Origin: Flavobacteriales bacterium UBA1820
Lineage (GTDB): Bacteria > Bacteroidota > Bacteroidia > Flavobacteriales > UBA1820
Length of the DNA stretch: 12,388 nucleotides
Assembly (NCBI GenBank): GCA_002314265.1
Contig: DCEW01000003.1
Location: forward strand, 1,931 to 14,318
Direction of reading: 5' to 3'
Shown: positions 1-6,985 of the stretch, piece after piece
Position numbering within the stretch: the first letter of the stretch is position 1
How the letters are laid out: each line of letters opens with the position of its first letter
Translations under genes and position numbers: made by a program
Notes under the pieces: generated by a model
Told to the model about the DNA's origin: nothing
Seen by the model: only the letters and a program-made list of their open reading frames with translations
Database searches by the model: none

Positions 1-87
1 CAGCGCAGGTGGCGCTGCCACGGGAATTCTTTTTTTTGCGCGAGAGTTTTTTCGGGGCCTCGCGGTGGTTTCCCGGCAAAAGTTGGC

Positions 88-95
88 TATCTTTG
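88..95 (+). promoter_or_regulatory. Probable promoter -7 box of the phosphatase gene
   Basis: TATCTTTG matches the Bacteroidota primary sigma factor -7 consensus TAnnTTTG exactly. It would start transcription near base 102 and leave a leader of roughly 29 bases before the ATG at 131. The -33 element is poor: at the expected spacing (about 64-67) only the final TG of TTTG is present. The A-rich tract at 111-117 just before the gene fits leaders in this phylum, which usually lack a Shine-Dalgarno sequence. The rest of bases 1-87 shows no gene. Confidence 0.5.
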
Positions 96-130
96 CTTTT
101 CGATCATTCTAAAAAAACGTTTTGCATGGT

Positions 131-1426
131 ATGAAAAACAAAGCAATGTTCCTGGCGGCGGCTCTGTGGGGGCTGTCGTGTTGGGTGTCGGCTCAACCCG
201 TCGCAGAGAGCCAACCGGCGTCGAGCGCCTACACCGTGATTGCCAACCCGGGCGAGGAGACCTGGCATCAGGTGCGCATCAACTGGCACAGCGATCGGAA
301 AGCCCGCAAGGCCATTTGCCAATGGACCGAGGCCTCCGATACGCTCTGGAAGAAAGCCCGGACGACCCGCGCACAGCAGACTTACTGCACGGTATTCGAC
401 AGCCTGTATTCCAAGAAGGCCGATGGGGAAAACTTTTACGAGCAGGCGCGCTTTTGGCAGTGCACCGTCTCTCTGGACAAGCTCAAACCCGGCACCCGCT
501 ACATGTACCGCGTGGGCGAGAAGGGGAACATGAGCCAGGTGCGCTACTTCAAGACGGCGCCGCGTTCGGGAGCGTGGACGGCGGGGATCATCTCCGACTT
601 TCATGCGTATCCGCCGCTCGGAGCACGGGTAGTTTCGGCGATGGCCATGCTCGATACGCTCGAGGCGTGCAACGGGGGTGAGTTTGACTTGATGCTCCAC
701 GTGGGCGATGTATGTGCCTGGGGCGGAAGTTATTCCTTCTGGAGGGACCTCTACGACCAGCGGCACTTCAAGAAATACCTTTGGGCGGGGGTGAACGGCA
801 ACCATGACAACATGGACCGTCAGTCCAAACGCTTGAGCAACCAATACTTCCGTCATGTGAACAACAATCCGCTCAACGGTTATTCGGGCGAAGAGGGGGT
901 ATGTTACTATTTCAAGTACGGCCCTGCGCTGTTCATCATGCTCAACAACGAAGACATGCATAGCGATGAGGATCTTGCTGCGGCTCAGGCATGGGTGCGG
1001 GAAGTGATCGAGAACAATCCCTCGAAGTACATCGTGGTGATGGAGCACTACCAGTGGTTTTATGGAAATAATGGCCGGGCTTCCCAATACAACCGGTGGA
1101 AAGACTTGTTCGACCAGTGCGGTGTCGATTTGGCCATCGGAGCCAACAACCACATCTATGCCCGCACCAATGCCGTGTACCAGGGCAAGGAAACCGATGG
1201 TTCGGTAGGTACGGTGTACATTCAGACGCCTTCTTCGGACAACGAACGGGGACAGGAACTCAAAGAATGGACCGACAACAAGGACTTGATCAAATGCCGT
1301 TGGAGCGAAGGCGGCCGTACGGTCGGTGCGATCCTGCTCGAAGGCAACGACGATCAGTTGCTGCTCACCCTTTACGACCGCAACGGAACGAAGATCGACC
1401 AGACGGTGGTAAAAGCCAAAAGATAA
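131..1426 (+). CDS. Secreted metallophosphoesterase, purple acid phosphatase-like
   Basis: Predicted secreted phosphoesterase of 431 residues. A signal peptide (about residues 1-22, basic start, hydrophobic core, cleavage after VSAQ) sends it to the periplasm or surface. Residues ~35-145 resemble the fibronectin-like N-domain of purple acid phosphatases. The calcineurin-like metallophosphoesterase domain follows, with recognisable metal motifs: SDFH (D156, H158), GD (D193), GNHD (N224, H225, D226), EH (H306) and NNHIY (H341). Two ligands of true purple acid phosphatases are altered: there is no Tyr three residues after D193 (it is Ala), and the first His of the final HxH is Asn339. It may therefore be a phosphodiesterase or divergent phosphatase; the substrate is not predictable. 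ATG 131 is preferred over the in-frame TTG at 122 because it starts the signal peptide cleanly. It is monocistronic, convergent with the next gene. Confidence 0.85.
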   Translation: MKNKAMFLAAALWGLSCWVSAQPVAESQPASSAYTVIANPGEETWHQVRINWHSDRKARKAICQWTEASDTLWKKARTTRAQQTYCTVFDSLYSKKADGENFYEQARFWQCTVSLDKLKPGTRYMYRVGEKGNMSQVRYFKTAPRSGAWTAGIISDFHAYPPLGARVVSAMAMLDTLEACNGGEFDLMLHVGDVCAWGGSYSFWRDLYDQRHFKKYLWAGVNGNHDNMDRQSKRLSNQYFRHVNNNPLNGYSGEEGVCYYFKYGPALFIMLNNEDMHSDEDLAAAQAWVREVIENNPSKYIVVMEHYQWFYGNNGRASQYNRWKDLFDQCGVDLAIGANNHIYARTNAVYQGKETDGSVGTVYIQTPSSDNERGQELKEWTDNKDLIKCRWSEGGRTVGAILLEGNDDQLLLTLYDRNGTKIDQTVVKAKR

Positions 1427-1490
1427 TCCGCTGCATCCTGCAAGAAGGGTGCTGAGAGGCTCTTTGGAGAGACAGAGCGGTATTTTGAGA

Positions 1491-1535
1491 AAAGACCTGT
1501 CGGGGCATTTTCAGCCCCGGCGGGTCTTTGGTTTT
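1491..1535. terminator. Strong hairpin terminator between convergent genes
   Basis: Arms 1491-1506 and 1514-1529 form a 16-pair stem (two G-U pairs) around a 7-base loop, ending in a T-rich tail (GGTTTT) on the plus strand. It lies 64 bases after the phosphatase stop and directly after the stop of the minus-strand gene, whose TGA is the complement of 1535-1537. The outer AAAGA/TCTTT pairs give U-rich ends in both directions, so it probably terminates both convergent transcripts. Bases 1427-1490 show no other feature. Confidence 0.85.
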
Positions 1536-2404
1536 CAATATGAGTTGACGCCTTCCAAAAGGGCTTGGACCGTTATCCGGTACAGGTTTTCGGAGAGCCG
1601 GTCGTAGGTGTGTTCGACTTGGCGGTCTTCAAAACCGAGGTCGTTCCACGAACCCATGGCTCCGAATACCCACGAGGAGAAGGCGCCGAAGATCACTTGC
1701 CGGGCTATCAGGGGGTAGTTTTGACAGGGGATGTCTTTTTCCATCGGGTGATTTTCTTCCGGGTGATCGCTGTGGAGGGTTTCGAGAGCTTTCTGAAATA
1801 TCCCTCCCCAGTAAGGAAGATTTTGTTGGAAAGCGAACTGGGCGATCTCGGAGAGGGCTTGAGCCTGTTGTTTTTTTATCGCCGGAAGGTCGTGTTTTTC
1901 CGAGGATCTGGGCAGCGGCGAGGGTTCCATGCGGTATTGTCCGATCCAGGGTTTTTGTCTCGAAGTATTTTCGCGGCTTTCTCCCCAGCGGCATGGCCAT
2001 GTGAAGGTGCCATGGCGCAATGCGGTTTCGATGACCCACATTTTGCTTGCGAGGACAAATCCGGCCATTTGGTATTCTTTGGGGTCACCTTCTTTCTGTT
2101 CGAGAGGGATGTGGCGCAGACGCAGGTGTCGGCAGCCTTGTCCTTTGAGGAATTCGAACCATCGGTCGGGTTGATCGATGTCTATTTTTACGGTTTCCTT
2201 TTTGGAAAAAAGCCGTTTGATCCACCCTGTCAGTCCCTTGAAAGAACCTTTTGGAAAGAGTTTCGCGTATCCGCAAAACAGGATGCGGGCGCAGGGGCTG
2301 AAGACCGGATGGGATGGATAGAAATCGCTAGGGATTTTTTTCCCCTTCAGGTAGGCGTTTCCGTAGCTGACCAGGGCGATCATTTGCAGGATAAACAGAT
2401 TCAT
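1535..2404 (-). CDS. Hypothetical protein of unknown function
   Basis: I do not recognise this 289-residue protein. The N-terminus (residues 1-19) is hydrophobic but not a convincing signal peptide; a weak membrane anchor is possible. Residues 50-70 are basic. The protein carries nine tryptophans (61, 82, 123, 136, 140, 153, 199, 245, 253). A probable helix spans ~175-212, and a hydrophobic stretch (~231-250) precedes the acidic C-terminus. No catalytic motif is evident. The ATG at 2404 was chosen because a well-placed promoter box (2434-2441) lies inside the longer reading frame, so the more upstream start at 2464 would precede the transcript. Base composition is clearly lower in G+C than its neighbours: my count for 2041-2100 is 45%, against 72% for 10021-10080 in ileS. 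This may mean weak selection or foreign origin. It is monocistronic. Confidence 0.75.
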   Translation of the reverse strand: MNLFILQMIALVSYGNAYLKGKKIPSDFYPSHPVFSPCARILFCGYAKLFPKGSFKGLTGWIKRLFSKKETVKIDIDQPDRWFEFLKGQGCRHLRLRHIPLEQKEGDPKEYQMAGFVLASKMWVIETALRHGTFTWPCRWGESRENTSRQKPWIGQYRMEPSPLPRSSEKHDLPAIKKQQAQALSEIAQFAFQQNLPYWGGIFQKALETLHSDHPEENHPMEKDIPCQNYPLIARQVIFGAFSSWVFGAMGSWNDLGFEDRQVEHTYDRLSENLYRITVQALLEGVNSY

Positions 2405-2433
2405 GGCGTTAGGAAAGATTGACGAGTAGGAAA

Positions 2434-2464
2434 CAAATGTAGTAAAAGGCGAGTGCTGCGTCAA
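2434..2464 (-). promoter_or_regulatory. Promoter of the hypothetical gene (inside repeat copy 1)
   Basis: On the minus strand TTGA (2464-2461) is followed after 19 bases by TACATTTG (2441-2434), an exact TAnnTTTG -7 box. This predicts a start near 2427 and a leader of about 23 bases before the ATG at 2404. It decides the start codon of that gene. Confidence 0.7.
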
Positions 2465-2508
2465 GCGGGGAAACGAAGTTTTCCCTCGGGAGGAAGCCGA
2501 GCCGCCTG
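2435..2508. repeat. Tandem ~75-base repeat, copy 1
   Basis: This 74-base stretch recurs at 2520-2594 with only two substitutions and one missing G. It contains two small inverted repeats: GGGGAAAC-GAA-GTTTTCCC and CTCGG-GAGGAAG-CCGAG. Its left end AATGTAG (2436-2442) is matched in inverted orientation by CTACATT at 2509-2515, just past its right end, so an 80-base unit 2436-2515 has short terminal inverted repeats, as in a miniature mobile or REP-like element. The left end also carries the promoter of the downstream minus-strand gene. Confidence 0.85.
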
Positions 2509-2527
2509 CTACATTATGAAAATGTAG
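2509..2527. repeat. Inverted repeat at the junction of the two repeat copies
   Basis: CTACATT (2509-2515) and AATGTAG (2521-2527) form a perfect 7-base inverted repeat with a 5-base spacer. The right arm is the left end of repeat copy 2. The left arm is absent after copy 2, where the sequence reads TTCCAAG instead. It overlaps the -7 box of copy 2 and could be an operator-like site or the junction left by duplication of an element. Confidence 0.6.
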
Positions 2528-2549
2528 TAAAAGGCGAGTACTGCGTCAA
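2519..2549 (-). promoter_or_regulatory. Second promoter-like element (repeat copy 2)
   Basis: It has the same arrangement as in copy 1: TTGA (2549-2546), a 19-base spacer, and TACATTTT (2526-2519). The last base of the TAnnTTTG box is T instead of G, so this promoter should be weaker. If active, its transcript would run through copy 1 into the hypothetical gene. It may be only a relic of the duplication. Confidence 0.35.
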
Positions 2550-2594
2550 GCGGGGGAAACGAAGTTTTCCCTCGGGAGGAAGCCGAGCCGGCTG
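2520..2594. repeat. Tandem ~75-base repeat, copy 2
   Basis: Near-identical to 2435-2508; it differs by A for G in GAGTACTG, one extra G in the G-run, and GCCGGCTG for GCCGCCTG. Only 11 bases separate the copies. It ends 8 bases before the T-tract side of the tRNA terminator. The high identity suggests a recent duplication, or a recently inserted pair. Confidence 0.85.
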
Positions 2595-2602
2595 TTCCAA
2601 GC

Positions 2603-2633
2603 AAAAAAAGCCCCTGCGTACCGCAGGAGCTTT
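2603..2633 (-). terminator. Terminator of the tRNA-Arg transcript
   Basis: On the minus strand the arms 2633-2622 and 2618-2607 pair over 12 positions with a single mismatch, around a 3-base loop, and are followed by a run of T (complement of A2603-2609). It begins 5 bases past the discriminator base of the tRNA, so the tRNA is a single-gene transcript. Confidence 0.85.
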
Positions 2634-2638
2634 CTCGG

Positions 2639-2712
2639 TGATCCCGGAAGGATTCAAACCTTCAACCTTCAGAGCCGTAATCTGATGCTCTATTCAGTTA
2701 AGCTACGGGACC
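2639..2712 (-). tRNA. tRNA-Arg (anticodon ACG)
   Basis: A 74-base cloverleaf folds on the minus strand. The acceptor GGTCCCG/CGGGATC has one G-U pair at 2-71. The D stem is GCTT/GAGC, the anticodon stem TCAGA/TCTGA has loop TTACGGC, the variable loop is AGGTT, and the T stem GAAGG/CCTTC has loop TTTGAAT. Discriminator A73 is followed by CC but not A, so CCA is completed by the nucleotidyltransferase. ACG would be deaminated to ICG and read CGU, CGC and CGA. Unusually, position 19 is A and position 56 is T, replacing the near-universal G19-C56 elbow pair by a compatible A-U pair. T8-A14, A15-T48, G18-T55 and T54-A58 are all retained, so it looks functional. Confidence 0.93.
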
Positions 2713-2735
2713 GGTTGTCTGTCGTTAGACGGTGG

Positions 2736-2767
2736 CAAATGTACGGCGAAAATATTCCCCGTGCAAA
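2736..2767 (-). promoter_or_regulatory. Promoter of tRNA-Arg
   Basis: The minus strand reads TTTG (2767-2764), a 20-base spacer, then TACATTTG (2743-2736): a full match to the Bacteroidota housekeeping promoter. The predicted start is near 2729, leaving a 5' leader of about 17 bases for RNase P to remove. It lies downstream of the hexosaminidase terminator, so the tRNA is independently transcribed. Confidence 0.85.
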
Positions 2768-2807
2768 TTTTTCCCGCGAAAAAATATTCGCAGATGCCGG
2801 GGCGGAT

Positions 2808-2838
2808 AAAAAATCCCCGCGACGAAAGTCGCGGGGAT
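2808..2838 (-). terminator. Terminator of the TPR-hexosaminidase operon
   Basis: The perfect 11-pair stem ATCCCCGCGAC/GTCGCGGGGAT (2813-2823 and 2828-2838) has a 4-base loop. On the minus strand it is followed by five T residues (complement of A2808-2812). It starts 23 bases past the hexosaminidase stop codon and separates that operon from the tRNA promoter. Confidence 0.92.
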
Positions 2839-2861
2839 ACTTTTCAGGAAACAATCCGACG

Positions 2862-5411
2862 TTATTCAGCCTGATACTGGAACGTAACGCTCTTTTTCCC
2901 GAAACCGATGGTCGCAGCCCGGATATTGGTGCCTTCTACCGGTACGGGAGCCGTCCAGATGGGCGACTGCTCGGTGGGCTCGCTGCCGTCGGTGGTGTAG
3001 TGTACCGTGGTGCCGGGAACGGAATTGGAGATGTAGAGCATGCCGTCCTTGATCTCGATACCGGGCGAGGCCAGGCGGAAGTTGATGCCCTGTTTTTCCC
3101 AGTAAGGCATTTCCTTGCGGGCGATCTTGGTCAGGTAAGCACCGAGAGCCTCGTTGTAGGCTTTCTCGCGCGTCTGCTTGCCGGAGATCATCGACCAGTC
3201 GGGAACGGCATCCCAAGCGCGTTCGGCCAGTCCGACGATCTTGGGGAAGATGTAGTACTGCATCATCTGCTCGCCTTTGATGGTTTCGCTCCATAACTCG
3301 CCCTGGATACCGAGGATGTGTTTTTTGCCTTCGGCCGTCAGGCGTTCTTTCGGGGTGCCGTTGGCTTTCCTCACGGCTTTGTCCCAATCCATCGGGGTGC
3401 CGTTCAGGGCGATACGTACCGAGCGGTACATGTCGTACGGCAGCAGGTTGTACGAGTCGCGCTCGTTTACCCAACCGCCCCAGTAGAGACCCGGTTCTTC
3501 GGCATGTTTGTTGTATGCAAAGTCGAAGTACAGGTTGGGGGCGTTGCACAGGATGACATCGACTCCCGCATTGGCCAGGTGGTAGGGCATCTCTTCACCG
3601 CCCCAGCCGCCGACCGTATCCCAGCAGTAGGCGACGAAACCGGCATCCTGGAATTTGGGGTTGACTTTGCCTTTTTTGGTGGCGATCTCCATCCAACCGT
3701 AGAATTTCAGACCTTTTTCGTCCAAGATCTTCTTCAGGCGTTCGGTATAGTAGTCGCGCAGATCGTCCTTGGAAGCGACAACTCCCTGGTCGATCAAAGC
3801 CTGGCAAGCCGGGGAACCGAGCCACGAGCCGCGCGGCACTTCATCGCCGCCGGTCTGAATGCCCACCAGCGGAGCGCCGGCTTCGCGGTACATGGCCTGG
3901 AGTTCGGTAACGACTTTGTCCAGGAAGTTGTACACCCCTTCGTTGGCTACGCACATCACGTTGTCATGGAAGCCTTGGGCAGAGGTGTATTCGGACGTGT
4001 CGGCCGGGTCGTGCAGCAGGTAACGGGTAGCTTCTTCAGGATCGGTATCCTTGTATTTTTCGTACCGGTGCTTCATCGAGTAGATGGCGGCACGGGCGTG
4101 GCCGGGAGTTTCGATCTCGGGGATGACCTGGATGTGCAGGCGGGTGGCGTACCGGAGCAGGTCGATGAATTGCTCGCGGGTAAAGTAGCCATAGCCGTGC
4201 GAGGTGGTGTCGTCGGCAAACGGACCGGAACCGTAGGTGGGATGCAGCATGTCCTTCTCATCGAGCGTATGGCCGCGACGGGCACCGTAGGAGGTCAGTT
4301 CGGGAATGCCGGGGATCTCCAGACGCCAAGCTTCGTCATCGTTGAAGTGGAAATGGAAAACATTCAGCTTGTAGTAAGCCATCATGTCCAGCAGGCGTTT
4401 GATAGCCTCGGGGGTCTGGAAGTTGCGGGCAATGTCCAGGTGCATGCCCCGGTACCCGAAGTCGGGATAGTCGCTGATGGATACGGCAGGCGTGCGCAGC
4501 GGCAGGGTGTTCATGCCCAGTACGGCGCGCAGGGTCTGGATGCCGTAGAAAACGCCGGCCGAGGATGCTCCGGTAATGGAAGCCCCCTCGGGAGTGAGTT
4601 CCAGGCGGTAGCTTTCCCGGTTGGTCCAGGCGGCCGAAGAGTCGATGGCCAGCGAAATGGGATAGGCTGCCGAATCCGAGAGTTGTGCGGCATAGTCCTT
4701 CTCGAGTACCTGGGCGAGGAAATCTTTTTCATTGTCCAGCCCGGCTGCGGCGGAAAGGGCGATGCGCGATCCGATGGCAACGGTGTCGCCCGTCTCACGG
4801 CCTTGTTTTACTGAAGGAATGATGTCCAGCGGACGCAAGGGTGCATCCAGCACCAGGTCTTCGTCCTGGGCATATTGGAACGGGCCGTAGGGATAGGGGT
4901 AGCGGTCGTTCTTGTTGCGCAGGGCTGAAGTGGCCGGGTCGAACGGGGTGATGGTAACGGGGTTCATCTTTTGCGGGGTGAGCTCCTTGCCCTGCTCGTC
5001 GCAGGGGACGAAGTACATGCCCATCGGGGCTTCGATCTCTTTGCTGGAGGATCCGCGGAAGAGGATCGTTACTTCGAGCGAATCGCCGGGGGCGATCGGC
5101 TGGTAATACTCGGTGGGATACAGGCGGAAGAAGTCGGCAATGACTTTCTCGGCCTTTACCTGCGTGGAATCCGAATGCAGGGGAACCCGCGGGAACTGGT
5201 TGTAGTAGATGACCCAGTTGTTGTCCAACGGGCGATCCGAGGTGTTGCGGAAGGTGAACACCGTCTTGTAATAGGCGCTGTCCGGACCTTGCATGTTGCC
5301 GGCCATCGTCCAGGTAACGTCCACCGGCGCCATCTCCGCGCCTTGTTTCTTGGCGGAACATCCGACCATCAGCGCGGCTGCGGCGGATAGAAGAAGGAGT
5401 CTTTTGAGCAT
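2862..5411 (-). CDS. GH20 beta-N-acetylhexosaminidase, lipoprotein
   Basis: Exo-acting enzyme that removes terminal beta-linked GlcNAc/GalNAc from glycans, predicted as an outer-membrane or periplasmic lipoprotein. The 849 residues start with a lipoprotein signal (basic MLKR, hydrophobic core, C18 in MVGC). Next come a carbohydrate-binding-like N-domain (~28-165), the GH20 N-terminal alpha/beta domain (~185-315) and the catalytic barrel (~320-700). Visible motifs are HFHFNDDEAW (353-362), PEIETPGH (431-438) and GGDE, with the substrate-assisted catalytic pair D523/E524. W573 is a candidate pocket residue. Residues ~785-849 form the chitobiase/hexosaminidase C-terminal domain (YTTDGSEPT). The length and order suit the long Bacteroidota hexosaminidases; all key residues are present. 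ATG 5411 lies 12 bases after the TPR gene stop, so the two are probably co-transcribed. Likely substrates are host mucin or N-glycans, or recycled peptidoglycan sugars; the sequence does not decide. Confidence 0.95.
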   Translation of the reverse strand: MLKRLLLLSAAAALMVGCSAKKQGAEMAPVDVTWTMAGNMQGPDSAYYKTVFTFRNTSDRPLDNNWVIYYNQFPRVPLHSDSTQVKAEKVIADFFRLYPTEYYQPIAPGDSLEVTILFRGSSSKEIEAPMGMYFVPCDEQGKELTPQKMNPVTITPFDPATSALRNKNDRYPYPYGPFQYAQDEDLVLDAPLRPLDIIPSVKQGRETGDTVAIGSRIALSAAAGLDNEKDFLAQVLEKDYAAQLSDSAAYPISLAIDSSAAWTNRESYRLELTPEGASITGASSAGVFYGIQTLRAVLGMNTLPLRTPAVSISDYPDFGYRGMHLDIARNFQTPEAIKRLLDMMAYYKLNVFHFHFNDDEAWRLEIPGIPELTSYGARRGHTLDEKDMLHPTYGSGPFADDTTSHGYGYFTREQFIDLLRYATRLHIQVIPEIETPGHARAAIYSMKHRYEKYKDTDPEEATRYLLHDPADTSEYTSAQGFHDNVMCVANEGVYNFLDKVVTELQAMYREAGAPLVGIQTGGDEVPRGSWLGSPACQALIDQGVVASKDDLRDYYTERLKKILDEKGLKFYGWMEIATKKGKVNPKFQDAGFVAYCWDTVGGWGGEEMPYHLANAGVDVILCNAPNLYFDFAYNKHAEEPGLYWGGWVNERDSYNLLPYDMYRSVRIALNGTPMDWDKAVRKANGTPKERLTAEGKKHILGIQGELWSETIKGEQMMQYYIFPKIVGLAERAWDAVPDWSMISGKQTREKAYNEALGAYLTKIARKEMPYWEKQGINFRLASPGIEIKDGMLYISNSVPGTTVHYTTDGSEPTEQSPIWTAPVPVEGTNIRAATIGFGKKSVTFQYQAE

Positions 5412-5423
5412 AGAGTTTGAATT

Positions 5424-6818
5424 TTATTTTTGTGTGAGATAGATTTTCTTGTTGGTTTCGTCCACTTGCATCAGGTCCGGGTAATTGTCGCGCAGTACGC
5501 CGATCATTTCCGGAGCGAGGCGTACGGCACGCTCGAACATCTCCAGGCAGCGTTCCCGTTGGCCGAGGGCGCAATACAGGGCGCAAAGGTGGTAGAAGAC
5601 CTCGTGGGCTTCGGGGAAAAGTGTCCGGGTGGTTTTCAGGGTGTCGAGCGATTCCTTGAGCCGTCCCCGCTGGTAGAGGAAGTAGGCCAGATCGAGGTAG
5701 TCTTCGGCGTTGCTCTCCGGGTGGTCGATCACTTCCTGCAAATGGGTCAGGGCGTCGTCATAGCGTTCGAGCGATTCCTCGATCTCCCAAGCCAGCCGCA
5801 GGCAGTCGATGTCGTAGCGGTCGGCCGCCATGCCTTGGCGGATGTAGTCGAGGGCTTGTTTCTTGTAGCCGGCATCGAAGTGTACGGCGGCCAGCCCGTA
5901 CCATCCGCGGGAGAGTTGCGGGTCGTAATGCACGGCTTTGAGGAAGTATTCGCAGGCGCGGTCGAAGTCGTCCATCGCTTGGTAACATTCCCCCAGGCGA
6001 AGGTACGGATAGGGGTCTTCCAGGTGCCGTACCGAAAGGAGTTCGAGCAACGTCCGGGCTACCAGGTCGTATTGTTCGCGCTGTTCGTACACGTCGGCCA
6101 TGTCGTAGTAGGCCATGGCACGTTGCGGATCGAGCAGCAGGGTGTATTGGTAGGCGCGCAGGGCTTCGTCCCATTTTTCCTGTTTGGAGAGGAAAATGCC
6201 GAGATTGTGCCAAGCGTCGGCGTTGTACGGATCGGCGTCGATCAGACGGTTGAAAAAGCGGACGGCTTGCGTGTCGTCCTGTCCGAAGGAATAGATCTCG
6301 GCCAGGCGGGCAATGGTGTCGGTGTCCGAGGGATTGGCCAGCACGGCGCGTTGGAGGTATTTGGCCGCCAGGCTCAGGTTGCCGGTGGTGGCGTATTCCT
6401 CGCCCAGCAGGATGTCCAGCCGCAGGCGGTCGTCGTATTCGGGATAGGCAGCCAGGTAGCATTCGATGGCTTGTTTGGACTGTTTGGTGTACGAGAGGTA
6501 GAGCCCTTGCGTGACCAGGTAGTCCGCATCGCCGGCGCACAGGGGTGCGAGGCTGTCGAGAATTTGGCGGGCGCGTTCGGCATTGCCGTCGTAGATGAAG
6601 GCTTCGGCGCAGGCCAGCGAAAGGGAGGACGACGTGCTGTACGTGTTCAGGGCCATCGAAGCGGCGATGCCGGCCTTTTCGTACTGGAGGTTGCGGAGGT
6701 AATAGTCGATGATGTCCTCCCAGGCCGAGGAGTCGAAAAAGACCGCAGAACCCTCCTTGAGCATGGATTCAAACCGGGCGATGAGGTCGGATCGGTCTTC
6801 TTTCGGATTGAGAAACAT
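5424..6818 (-). CDS. Tetratricopeptide repeat (TPR) protein
   Basis: A 464-residue, almost wholly helical scaffold without a signal peptide or membrane segment, so probably cytoplasmic. After an acidic N-terminal segment (~1-45), consecutive 34-residue TPR units run to about residue 440. Clear examples lie at ~201-234 (DAWHNLG...LDP), ~235-268, ~270-303 (PYLRLGECY...YDP), ~304-337 (GWYGLA...), ~373-406 and ~407-440. Such proteins mediate protein-protein contacts; no enzymatic domain is seen and no partner can be named. The ATG at 6818 gives a normal N-terminus; the in-frame extension to 6935 would add an unlikely Pro/Arg-rich segment. It lies between gldE-like and hexosaminidase genes on the same strand, 167 bases after the former and 12 before the latter. 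Confidence 0.88.
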   Translation of the reverse strand: MFLNPKEDRSDLIARFESMLKEGSAVFFDSSAWEDIIDYYLRNLQYEKAGIAASMALNTYSTSSSLSLACAEAFIYDGNAERARQILDSLAPLCAGDADYLVTQGLYLSYTKQSKQAIECYLAAYPEYDDRLRLDILLGEEYATTGNLSLAAKYLQRAVLANPSDTDTIARLAEIYSFGQDDTQAVRFFNRLIDADPYNADAWHNLGIFLSKQEKWDEALRAYQYTLLLDPQRAMAYYDMADVYEQREQYDLVARTLLELLSVRHLEDPYPYLRLGECYQAMDDFDRACEYFLKAVHYDPQLSRGWYGLAAVHFDAGYKKQALDYIRQGMAADRYDIDCLRLAWEIEESLERYDDALTHLQEVIDHPESNAEDYLDLAYFLYQRGRLKESLDTLKTTRTLFPEAHEVFYHLCALYCALGQRERCLEMFERAVRLAPEMIGVLRDNYPDLMQVDETNKKIYLTQK

Positions 6819-6985
6819 AGGCGTAAGTGCGCGATTGGTTTTGCGAAAGGGTAAAGTTACTAAAAAGAGGGACGCGCGGGGTATTTTCTGCACGTTATTT
6901 ATCAACAATCGCCTCGGGGAGGGGTGAGGAGGCAAGTGCCCCCTGTCCGGGGAAACTATTTCACGAGGGGCAAACCGGGAAAAGG

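Noticed and set aside
1..37. Small hairpins (CAGCGC/GCGCTG or GTGGC/GCCAC) followed by a run of eight T at 30-37
   Set aside because: It could be the terminator of a gene outside the window, but the T-run starts 8-12 bases after the stem and the left context is missing.
2405..2464. 20-residue N-terminal extension of the hypothetical minus-strand protein
   Set aside because: The promoter -7 box at 2434-2441 lies inside it, so the transcript would start after that initiation codon; the segment is also repeat sequence.
2520..2712. Genomic island attachment site at the tRNA-Arg 3' end
   Set aside because: I found no second copy of the tRNA 3' end in the window and no integrase gene; the nearby repeats do not match the tRNA.
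3318..4814. Long plus-strand open frame opposite the hexosaminidase gene, and similar long frames opposite gldE, TPR and ileS
   Set aside because: They mirror GC-rich real genes on the other strand, give compositionally odd proteins without domains, and have no promoters.
6852..6859. Possible promoter box TAACTTTA for the TPR gene (minus strand)
   Set aside because: The last base of TAnnTTTG is wrong and no TTTG is found at the -33 distance; too weak to list.
6819..6935. 39-residue N-terminal extension of the TPR protein
   Set aside because: Its composition is unlike the rest of the protein, and it starts in the intergenic GC-rich stretch; the ATG at 6818 gives a normal cytoplasmic N-terminus.
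6911..6952. Possible terminator after the gldE-like gene (GCCTC...GAGGC and CCCC...GGGG inverted repeats)
   Set aside because: The stems are short and not followed by a T-run on the minus strand; read-through into the TPR gene is equally likely.
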